DNA of 64,000 bases. Origin: Blastocladiella emersonii ATCC 22665 (lineage: Eukaryota; Blastocladiomycota; Blastocladiomycetes; Blastocladiales; Blastocladiaceae). Both the position numbers and the translations under genes were made by a program. Shown here piece after piece: positions 28,885 to 38,441 of this stretch. Each line of letters begins with the position of its first letter. The first letter of the stretch is position 1. Below the pieces are notes generated by a model. The model worked only from the letters and a program-made list of their open reading frames with translations. It was not told the DNA's origin and did no database searches. The DNA lies in assembly GCA_025594325.1 (NCBI GenBank), contig JANHCV010000003.1, positions 744,001 through 808,000 of the forward strand. Direction: 5' to 3'.

Positions 28885-31800
28885 CTAGAGCGAGAGCTGA
28901 GCGGACCACGGAAAGAATGGCAGCAGAAGCATCTCGCGAAGATACGGGTGCAGAGCCGCGTAAGCTTCAGGCGCGAAACGACTGTCCGTTTCGGGGACTT
29001 CCTTGGACTGGAGCCCCTGGATGGCGGCTTCCAAGACCATGACGAAGGCTGCGCGGTTGTCCACCATAATGAGCCCGCCCATATTCTGATCTTCGCCCAC
29101 CGTGTACATGTCGTAGATGATCCGTTCAAAAATCTTGCAAACTTGCGGATCAAACTTCTTGCCTTTCAGGACGCGCTCGTCGTAGGCAAGGAAGCAGTCC
29201 AGGGCGGGCGTTGCGGCCCTGCCTGGACCAATGGGCGGGACGCGAAGAAAGGAATTGGGAATGATGACCGCGGCAGGCACGCCTTCCTCCTGGCAGTGGA
29301 TGGTGGCGATCCGAACCCTCGGAACAAAGTCAAAGATGTTGCGAAACGCGCTCATGATGATATCGTCGGCGGTGCGTGGCGTCAAAAAATTCCATGGGGG
29401 TCTCAGCGCCGAAACACGCCAAAGGGCAAGGCGCATGCTGGTCGAGGAGACGGGATCCTCGATGCAGCGCCCGACGTGCGCAGCGGGACGCACGAGACCA
29501 CACTTGGCGTGAGCAGCGACAAGGATGCGCTCGAGAATCATGATCACGCGTTTCTGCCGCCGAGAAGTCTGCACCTTGATCACGCGCACATTCGCCGGTA
29601 AACGCATGGTTTGGGCGACGCCGTTGACAAAGAGAGTCACAGCGCCGCGATCAAGGTGTTCGCCCTTGGTCCCGCGAACGGCAAGCACGGCCGACTCCTT
29701 GCCTGGCGCGAGCTGAAGCTCAAGCTCAATGCGGTCAGCCAGCTCGGAAGCGCGTGTCACTGGAAGTGGCCAGTCACCAACAATGTCCGCTACTGAAGCA
29801 CGCAAAAGCATGATGCCGCGGGTCGCCGAGGTAAAGATATCGTTGGGAACACGCGTTACCGTCGCGGACGAAAATGGGACAAGTTCGCCATTGCCGCTAA
29901 TGAGTTCGCGGACGACCTTGGGAGTAGAAGAATCGCCGCTCGTGTGCCAGTCAAAGTGTTCTCGATAAACGCCAATCATAGAGCCTTGAGAGCGCATGAG
30001 CACGGTATAGCCGAGCGGGAGGTACAGCGCAACCCGTCGCTGCTGCAGATCGCTGGGGACGGGCTCAACGACGAGACTGCTGTGCCGGACAATGGACTGA
30101 CCAGTCACGATGTCCATGGCCAGGTGCGACGGCGGTGGAACCGCGCCGCCCCTATCGTCACTCAAGCGAATCGTCAGCTTGACGCGACAAGTGGGTTCCT
30201 GCGGTCCAGAATGGTTGAGGTGTGCGTGAAAGCCGCTGATAAGGCCGTAGTCGTGTGATGATCCCACGAACGGGTTGAAGCTCCCCATTGCTGGCCACAC
30301 GAGCGAGTCGAGCGGTGTCGAGCCCGACCAGACGAGCCGGCCTGACGCGAAGGCGTTCGCAAGAACCTTTGGCAGAAGCGCGTCCGAAATCAATGAATGC
30401 GCTAGTTGGAAGTGGGGAATAGTTGCACAAGAGTGAGAAATATGTGGGCGCGACAATGGACAAGGTCAGGACCGTACCTGCGAAGAGAGCGGGTTTGTTG
30501 GCGGCGCCGAGCCGAGAAAGGGCCTCGCGAAGAAAATCCGATTCTTCGAGCGCGATAGGTACAGTTGACGCGGGAAGCCGGTAGAAAGAAAAGTATTGAT
30601 AGCGCTGGGTCTCGATTTGGTCGAGGCTCCAAGCAAAGTGCTGCAAAACGTTGGTCCAATGGTCTCCGCTCGGCCGCTCAAGGAGGCCAAGCCCAAGCAG
30701 CGTTGGAAACGATTCGAGCGGAAGCTTGGTGACGGCGGCAAGGTACTCGTCGCGCGAGTCGGCGATCGAGCTCATTTTCGTAGTGTACGTGAGCAGCAGC
30801 GACTGTTGATCTGGATAGGTCCCTGGCTTGAGGAGAGCAGAGCCGTGGACAAGGACGCTGAGGAGACCGACCGAGTCCTGCAAGTTGGCCGTGTCAACCA
30901 CGTTGAAGCGCCTGGCCGGGTCCGCTGCAAGCTCCTCCATGAATGTGACGGCGTGGCCGACAGCGAACGAGATCGTGTTGGTCGGATCGGCGTCAGGTCC
31001 GAACGCGGAGTCAAACACGGAAAGGAACCCGCAGACCTCGGCAAGCATATCGGTTTGAAGCGAGTCTTTGTCGATGTAGGTATCGGCCGACTCGAATGGA
31101 AAAAGCTCGGGGTCGACGGCGTAGTAAGCAGAGCCATTGGAGCGTAAAAGCAGCATGGTCGGGTTCACAACGGGACTTGCCTGTGGCACAGGGTCGAGAA
31201 AATAAGCGTTGCTCGTGACATGACGTTCGGCTTCGCAGGCCACGCGCGCCGCGCGGGAGAGGGTCAGATGATATCCAAGTCGCATTTTCATACGCTCCAG
31301 GTAACCCTTCACGCCAGTGATCGGGTCCGCATCAGGATGCAAAGGCGTGAAGCTCGCGCGCTCCTCGAACAACGTCTCGACGGACCAGTCGACGTTGAGC
31401 CACGACTGCCAGCAGTGGCGGATCGCGCGTTGCGTCTCGATGTTGAGAACGCGCAAAGTCGCGGACGGGTTAACCCAGTTCTTGACGAGACATTTGCGCA
31501 TCTGGCCCTCCCAGAACGTGCGCACGTCCGGGTCGAGCACGAGCGAGTACCAAAGCTGGGCAACCCGAGTCGCGAGAGGCTCGTCCTCGTGCTCATCCGG
31601 ATCGTAAAACTCGGAGACAGCGTGAAGAATCAACAGGTTGCGCGCAAGGACCTCGGGACGGATATCGTTGAGCAAAAAGCGGACCGGAGTAGAAGCGTCG
31701 TTGGCGAGCAAATCGCTCATGGTATGCTCAACGTCGCGAAGATCGCTGCAACCGCAAAGCAAGACGTCAAGCTCGCCGTCGCCCTCGCCGGGCTTGGGCG

Positions 31801-32020
31801 ACGCGTCATGATAAAGCAAGAGGTTACGTGGCAGTACGCTGCGGTACGGGCGGTAGGTGTCGGCCCGCTCGTCGCAAAAACGCGCCAGGCAGCTGAGCGG
31901 CGGCCGCACCTTGCCGACGTGCTCGGGTGGCATCGACGGCACGGTGCGAGCGGCCGCCGGCGGTGCAGCCTTGGCGTTGCCGCGAGTTACATTAGCTTTT
32001 CCTTTCTTCTTTGCCTTCAT
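28885..32020 (-). CDS. DUF4470-domain protein (1019 aa)
   Basis: Exons 32020-30478 and 30401-28885 (77-nt intron GTACGG...ACTAG, phase 1). A Lys-rich N-terminus precedes a DUF4470-type segment: LDVLLCGCSDLRDVEHTMSD, then RFLLNDIRPEVLARNLLIL, a methyltransferase-like Rossmann opening in which position one of the usual SAM loop is degenerate. DUF4470 is found at the N-terminus of DNAAF3 (axonemal dynein assembly) and in many fungal proteins, often with MYND fingers; none is visible here. The C-terminal half (exon 2) is about 500 residues of mixed alpha/beta sequence with no recognised domain. The biochemical role is unknown; a link to dynein assembly is only a family-level possibility. Confidence 0.75.
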
Positions 32021-32213
32021 GGTAGTGGTTTGCGAGAGAGCGGGACGGGAGCGCTGCGCGCGCCCGAAAAAGGTTTCGCTGCCGATCGGCGGTCAGGCGC
32101 TCCTGCCTGCCACTCGCGTCAAGCTGTCTCGCGCCTCCTCGCCAGTTCCGGGGCCGCTCCACGTGGCGATTTGATACGATGCACCGCGCAGGTCACGATC
32201 GTCAATGGTAAAA

Positions 32214-33065
32214 CTACTCGATGACAGCATTATCCTCCGTCGCGGTCTCGCCCGCGTCGCCGCTCGAGTCCCCGTTGCCCAGCAGGCCGCGCGTCTGCCA
32301 AAACCCCTTGCCGTACGAGACACAGATCTCCTCGCCCTTCTTGATCCCGCTGCCGCTCTTGCGCACGAAGACGCCCATGCGCAGCGTGCCCGCGGTGTCA
32401 CGGTAGTCGCGGAACTCGGCGTTAGGGCCCAGCGAGTTGCTCTTGGCCTTGGCGGCGGGCGACGATGGCGCCGCGCGCTCGGGGATCCCGCGGTAGTCGT
32501 TGATGAACCGCGCCTCGTTGCCGGCCTTGTCCGCGTCGATGCACAGCTCCGAGTCGAGCGTGAGGATGTAGTCGCTCGTCGGCGAGAAGGACGAGTTTGG
32601 GTACACGATGCCAATGTAGTTCAAGATGTGCTGCCCGGGCGCGAGCTTCTTGGCCGCGAACAGGCCGCGGTGCGGGAACGCGGGGTGGTTCGGATCTACC
32701 CACGCAGGGTAGTTGGCTGTGGTGAGCAAAGGTGCGTCGAATGTCGTTCACGGACAACAAAGTGCACCGTCGATGAAGCGGATTGAGACGTCAGGGCTGA
32801 TGCTCGGGGACTTGGCCGAAGTAGCCGTGGACCCGGCTGTCCGCCACGACGAGCTGCTGGGCGCAACTCGCTTCCGCTGGTCGGCCGTCACGGCGCCGTC
32901 ATACTCGTAGTCTCCGAGATAGCGGACGCCCACTGGCCACACAGGTCCACGGTTTGCTGGTGGTGAAGCGGCGGCGGTACGAGGTGCAGCAGCTCGGCCG
33001 CCACTGACAGTTTGAGCACCTTTCGATGCCGCCGTTTGCGCCGCAGACTTCTTGTGCTTGGCCAT
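32214..33065 (-). CDS. SET-domain protein (putative lysine methyltransferase)
   Basis: Exons 33065-32768 and 32716-32214; 266 residues. The phase-1 intron joins SIRFID to ANYPAWVDPNHPAFPHRGLF. The first exon is an Ala/Lys-rich leader with a VWPVGVRYLGDYEYDG segment. The second exon shows a SET fold: HRGLFAAKKLAPGQHILNYI at the start, YILTLDSELCIDADKAGNEA, then ARFINDYRGI, where the usual RF.NH.C.PN motif is altered (NDYRG), and GEEICVSYGKGFW at the end. No post-SET cysteines. Similar small SET proteins occur as families in early fungi. Substrate unknown. The NDYRG variant resembles that of non-histone SET enzymes. Confidence 0.8.
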
Positions 33066-33182
33066 GGCATTCAACGTTGCATCAAGTGAGAGAGCGTTGC
33101 TGCATCAAGTGACCCATCATGGACGCGCTCCGACCCGCACGGCAGAGCCATCTCCAACCCACACGGCAGAACCCCCTCATAC

Positions 33183-33214
<32 letters not shown>

Positions 33215-34959
33215 AGCTTCAACGCAACCGACCCCCTCAAGCAGGGCCAGAGTAAAGGGGTACGAGTCGATGTGTACTGGAAGGTCTCCCCGAAGCGGAG
33301 TGTGCCCTCTCACCAACCAAGCTCGCACAGCCGAGTCTCGAGTGCAAGCTTGCTGTGCGACTTGCGCGCAAGGCCGTTGTCAATGTTACGTGTGGAGAGG
33401 AAAGACCGTTTCATTCCGTAGAGCACAAGTTTTTCGTCTTCAGCCAACTGCGGTGAGCCGCGAACACGGCCACGGCCGGCAAACCGGAGCGGTGCGGTGA
33501 AAGCCGATTTGTTTGATCGGCGCGTGACTGTGGCTGTGGCGCAACGCGTCCATGGTGGGAATTTTCGCCGCCGAAGTCGGGCCGCCGCGTGCTTGTTACA
33601 GAGCGCTCTCACGCGTTCGAGGGGGACAATCTCGTCAGTGGGCGACATCATGCAACCTCAGCGATGAGATCTCGATTTCGAGCTCGCCTCGCCTCTCTCT
33701 CTCTCGCAACAACGCTCCTAACAACGCTCCGTGTTCGCAGCGAGGTTGAGGCCATTTCGCATCCTCGCGGGGGAGCGCGAGCGGGTAAACTGATTTCTGC
33801 CCGAGCACGGACAAGCTCTTTGAACGGCGGTCCGCCTTCAGGAGGAAGTCGGGGCGAGAGAGGAGTAGCTCGCTCGACGGGTGCGGTGCTGGTCGACGTT
33901 CGCGCCGAGAGCGCGTGCGGATCCCAACAGGATCTTTCTCTGCGAGGATGGCGACGTTCAGCGGTCTCAGGAGTGACATGCACGCGCACATGAAGCAGCA
34001 AGTAGAGAATGTAGCAAGCAGTCGGCTACGAGTCCCGCTCGAACCACTCCAGCCGTACTTGGGCCGAGAAGCGTGTCCGTCGAGAGTCATGAAAGCCGGT
34101 GTCTGAGAGAGTGAGTGAGGATGGGCGAGCTCAAGAGCTCAAGGGCTGACGAACGAGGACGTCCAGTCCCGGGTCAGGTCCCACCGCGCATCGTTCGACC
34201 CGCTCGGTTTCTCCGGTTCTTGCGTTGATTGCGTTACATTGCGGGGAGTCGAAACCTGTCAACGGCGCTCTGGCATTGCCTTCGCCGCGGTGGAAGCAGT
34301 GTTGTCCCGAACGCCGGTCACGACGGATCCCACCGCCTGTCTCGCACCCGCGCTTGCGTGACGGCGGCGTCGACCACGTTGGTCTCCGCACCGGACGCTT
34401 CCGCTCGTTTGGCGGTTTGCCGCGCTGCTTCCACTGGCGGTGCGGAGCGATGCTCGGTCGCCGCTCTCCAACTGTGCTCCCACTCGTCCCGCTCCTTACT
34501 CTCGCCGCATCGTCCACGCGCGCGGCCAACTGCACAGCCGAGTGCCCGCAGTTGAGGTCAGACCGCGCTTGGTCCGATCGAGTCCTTTGCGCTGCTGAGT
34601 TCATCGTTGTCAGCGGGCAGCGAAACGCCACAACTGACCAGTTTTTTGCGGGCCGCTCGCGGACTGCGCCACCTGGCAGTGACACACTAGCCGCGGCCAT
34701 GAGACCGTCCGCTTCCTTCAGCCGTGGGCCGTCGTCGCTGAGTGGTCGAGGAACTCATAACCGAGCCCTCGCCATAATTGTTACATGCACGCTCGATCCG
34801 CCCCTGGACCGACGCAACAGTTGCGCACCTTTTCCCTTAGAGTACCTCGCCTACAAAGCTGGGCGGCTCCCCCCGTCCACCCTCTCTCTCGCTCCTCAAT
34901 CCAGCTCGGAACAGACATCGCATCCTCTTCATCGCCATTGCATCCCCACAGCATTCAAC
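33066..34959. other. 1.9-kb region without a supported gene
   Basis: It contains a (CTG)10 tract, short shared motifs and several overlapping short frames on both strands. The long plus frame beginning at 34225 is open upstream of the 34960 ATG but shows no motif. This is likely promoter and spacer DNA. Confidence 0.4.
33185..33214 (+). repeat. (CTG)10 trinucleotide repeat
   Basis: Ten uninterrupted CTG units in intergenic DNA. A minus-strand frame across it would encode poly-Gln, but no gene is supported there. Confidence 0.9.
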
Positions 34960-36368
34960 ATGAAGACCGCCGCCATCTGCTCCAAGCACCAGTCGCTCCG
35001 CACGCGCAAGGTCGTTTCGGTCACGCCCGTCGTCGCCTCGGTCGCCGCCCCCGGGACCAAGAAGGTGACGCTCGCCCACGTCGCGGCCCTGCCCACGTCG
35101 CGGCCCTGCCCACGTCGACGGCCGCGACCCCGACCTCGACGACCACCAGCTCGTGCGCCAGCAACGACAAGACCACGGCCAAGTCGGTGACGTCGCCCCT
35201 CCACGGTGACGCTACCCTCAAGGCCAACACCCCCGCGCCCGCCTCGGACAAGAAGAAGACGAAGAACCAGCCCGGCAAGCTCAACTTCTCCACCTTCAAG
35301 CCCGTCACGGCGCGCCTCGCGGCGCTCGCTGCGAAGCTGGTCCTCGTCGCGCGGCCTAGTGGCAGCAAGGCGCGCGACGGTGGCAAGGACCCGCTTCAGC
35401 AGCAGCAGCCGCACCCCCAGGACAAGATCATCATCATCAAGGAGCAGCAGCAGCCGCAGCACCAGGAGGACGTGGCCGGCTCGGACCACGCCAAGTCGCG
35501 CCGCGACTCCGGCACCTGCGCTCAAGCTCAGCTCGTGGACCTCGAGGCCTCGGCTTCGGTCCACAGCTCGACGCTCAATCTCGAAGCCGGCCTCGGCGAG
35601 GACGTGGACGTGGCCACCGACGACGACCGGCAGCAGCAACAGGCCAGTAGCAGTGGCACTACGGCCGTCGCTGTGCTCGATCCCGTCGTCGTCGAGGACG
35701 CGGTCCCCATCGAGAACCAGACCCAGGTCGCCCAGGCCCAGGTCGTCCAGGTCGCCCAAGTGCCCGAACCCGAGCCCGTCTTCGAGTACTCGCCGGCCGT
35801 CGCTGCGGCGGCGCTGTACCGGGTCCTCGACGAGTACAACGCCCGCGGCGGCACCGAGCCGGTCGCGGCGGCCGCGGCCATGGTCGCGCACGGCTTCCAG
35901 ATCGAGTCGCCGCTCGGCATCGCGCCGTACGTGTGCGGCGACAACCAGCAGCGCGACGGTCGCAAGATGCCGCCCACCGTGCAGGGCCAGGTCATGGTCA
36001 CTGGCAGTAACCTGAAGCTCACCAAGTACGAGTACGCCGCGCGCGAGGCCGCGCCCGTCGTCATGCCGCGGCCCGTGCTCGACAATCAGGGCAAGGTGGT
36101 CAACGCATCGGCCATCGCGCGGCGCATTGTGACGGCCAACGCGTCGCTCGTCGAAGCTCTCCGCGCCGCCATCGGCGCGCTGCCTCGCGACGCGTTCGAG
36201 CGGCTCGATGCGCTCGAGCAGCTCGGCACCGAGTACCCGGCCCTCGCCAAGCTGTGCCTGTTCGTGGCGTTCCAGTGCATCGACGACTGTATCACGGTCA
36301 CCTTCGAGGCCGACCACTGCCGCGACGCGTGGGTCAAGGTCGGCATGTCCCGCATCCAGGCCATCTGA
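34960..36368 (+). CDS. Gln/Asp-rich protein with a frame problem near its start
   Basis: The ATG at 34960 (MKTAAICSKHQSLRTRKVVS) is in a different frame from the long downstream frame ending at 36368. They meet at a perfect 17-bp tandem duplication (35077-35093 repeated at 35094-35110). Without the extra unit the two frames are continuous. Alternatively an intron 35065-35172 (weak donor GTGACG, acceptor ACAAG) would skip it in frame. Downstream the protein has Gln runs (QQQQPHPQD, KEQQQPQHQED), an acidic middle, then a better conserved C-terminus: YSPAVAAAALYRVLDEYNAR, GSNLKLTKYEYAAREAAPVV and CLFVAFQCIDDCITVTFEAD. Function unrecognised. The gene is either interrupted in this allele, mis-assembled, or spliced as described. 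Confidence 0.6.
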
Positions 36369-36723
36369 GCCCGCGGTTGCCGCGAGTTTCTTGACCGTTA
36401 TACCCCAGACGTGTTTTTACCTTGTGTCCTAAATCACGCACTCGTGCGTGATGATACCTCGTTTTCTCCAACATATAAGTTATCGTTTGTTTCGCACCTT
36501 GTTGGACTCCGACTGACTTGGATAAGCATGGAAGGGAACCGACTCTCGGTACGTCACGGTGGCGGTCATCGATGGCCATGACCAGTGACGCTCACGACTT
36601 CTTCGCGCAATGAGAAGCGTAATTGGATAAACGCTGACGCAACATACATTCTTCAAGTTCAAACTCGTTTTCTCACATCAGTGCTCAAGAACTCCGAAGT
36701 CGGCGAGGCGGCCACGTCGTTCG
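36369..36723. other. Intergenic region between convergent genes
   Basis: 355 bp, AT-richer than its neighbours, between the stops of two convergent genes. Nothing else seen. Confidence 0.4.
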
Positions 36724-37827
36724 TCAAGGCGCGGACGGATCCGACTTTGAATGGTGCTCAGGCCGGTTGAGCATAAGGGCGGCGAACATGGCGCGGAGCT
36801 GCTTGTTGGGCTCATCGGGGCGCCGAATAAGCTCGACATAAGGCATCGAGCGTGCCCCGTAGCGGCGCACGCGTTCGAGACCCGGACTCGAGGCGAAAGC
36901 AGCCTCGCGAGCAGGATCGTCTGGAACGGATGTCGACATGTAACGGTCTTCCGCACCGCTTGCGGAACCGTTGTCTGAGTCGCCCTCGGGGCCGTCACTC
37001 GAGTCGCCCTCGAAACCGTCGTCTGAGTTGCCCTCCGAACATTCGTCCGAGTTGGTTTGGGAGCTGTCATCCAAGTCGCTCGCGGGATCGCCAACCGATT
37101 TGCCCTTGGAGCCGTCTAAGCCGCACTCGGAACCGTCATCCGAGTCGCTTTCGAAAGCACCGCATGGACCATACACGGGCTCTGGAAATTGCTCGCCGGG
37201 AAGCACGCGAGCGGTTTCATTGAGACCATATTCGTCGCGAAGCTGGATAAATTCATTACGAGCGATTTCGATGTCGGCGTCAAGCGAAGCCAGTTCGTCC
37301 GCTGAGAGCTCGAAGGGAGGGATCTCCACGCGCGACTCGACCCACCAAGGAGGAGGAAGATCATCATCATCATCAGAAGTCGACGCAGGGTCCGTTTGCT
37401 GGATGTCGGAGCCGGGCTCGGGAGCCGACGATTGGAGAGAATCCGGTTGCGCGAGAGGCAGGCGCAGCTGGGTGTTGAGGTCCGTCAGAGCTGAAGCGGT
37501 ATTGAGCAAGTCATCGTCGCCTTCGAGGATGTGCGCGCCGGAGTCGTGAACTTGCGCAAGAAGAAACTCCGATTGCTCCGGGGAACCGGGTCGCGACTCG
37601 ATTGGCTCCTCGTCGAAAGCCGGGGCAGCGGCCGTGGACACGATCGATTCGGTACCGCCGGCCTCGGGATTGAGCGTTTGGTCATGCTTCGAAGAAGGCG
37701 CGCCGACGGTCTCGGGCGGGTCGCTGCTCGGCGGGCGGTCGCGCTTGCGCGCGTTGGCCGGGTCGAGGCCCATGACATTCTCGGGACCCGTCAGGCTCGA
37801 TTGCATGAAGTCTTCATTCGCTGCCAT
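36724..37827 (-). CDS. Acidic Ser/Asp/Glu-rich protein
   Basis: Single-exon 367-residue protein from ATG 37827 (MAANEDFMQSSLTGPENVMG). An in-frame extension upstream lacks plausibility. It holds long acidic Ser/Asp stretches including a degenerate repeat (GNSDDGFEGDSSDGPEGDSD), a DDDDDLPPPWWVESRVEIPP segment and a short helix (FELSADELASLDADIEIARN). The C-terminus is basic and ordered-looking (YVELIRRPDEPNKQLRAMFA). It is probably disordered over most of its length and the function is unknown. Serines within acidic context are potential casein-kinase-2 sites, which is an inference. Confidence 0.6.
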   Translation of the reverse strand: MAANEDFMQSSLTGPENVMGLDPANARKRDRPPSSDPPETVGAPSSKHDQTLNPEAGGTESIVSTAAAPAFDEEPIESRPGSPEQSEFLLAQVHDSGAHILEGDDDLLNTASALTDLNTQLRLPLAQPDSLQSSAPEPGSDIQQTDPASTSDDDDDLPPPWWVESRVEIPPFELSADELASLDADIEIARNEFIQLRDEYGLNETARVLPGEQFPEPVYGPCGAFESDSDDGSECGLDGSKGKSVGDPASDLDDSSQTNSDECSEGNSDDGFEGDSSDGPEGDSDNGSASGAEDRYMSTSVPDDPAREAAFASSPGLERVRRYGARSMPYVELIRRPDEPNKQLRAMFAALMLNRPEHHSKSDPSAP

Positions 37828-38441
37828 TGCGTTGGATGCTGCTACGTGGGAGCGAGGGCTGGCCGCGGAACGCCACCGAGGTGAGCGACGCGGTGGAGCT
37901 GACTCACCCCCACAACTCACCCGTGGGCCCACGTCCACGCCTTTCTTTCAGCTCGCCCACTCCCGCTCCTCCTCATGCCCACAAAAAAATGAGTCGAAGC
38001 TTGTCGTTGAAGGGACGCGTCAGCTTCACAAAGAGCTCGATCCTTCACGGCCGCTTCCAACGGTCCTGCTCGAGAGGACCCCGTTCCCATCGCTCGAACG
38101 AACACTCTCGTTCTCCGCTTCCTTAAGTCCCTTGTCGACTGGGAAGAGCGATCAACTAGGACTTCACCATGACCGACGACTTGCTCCAAAGCGAGATGAC
38201 CGAGGCCGAAGGCGGGGAGGGCGGTGAGCTTCGCGTCGTGTGGCGCAACGCGATCAGATCAAGTGGCGCAACGCCAGCCGAGTCGCGGTCGCGGGAGAAC
38301 AACTGTCGGGCCGGCTCGAAGGGTCGTGGAGCTTTTCAGCGAAAGGCACAACAATGGTGAAAAACGGCATGGCTTCTATTACCATGCCAGAGGGACGCGC
38401 GACAATCAAACGATCTCGCGCGGCGTCGCGCACCTGCTCGT
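37828..38441. other. Intergenic region, promoter of the acidic protein
   Basis: About 610 bp with no supported gene. It contains the GTGGCGCAACGCG motif seen elsewhere in the window (38240-38252). Confidence 0.35.
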
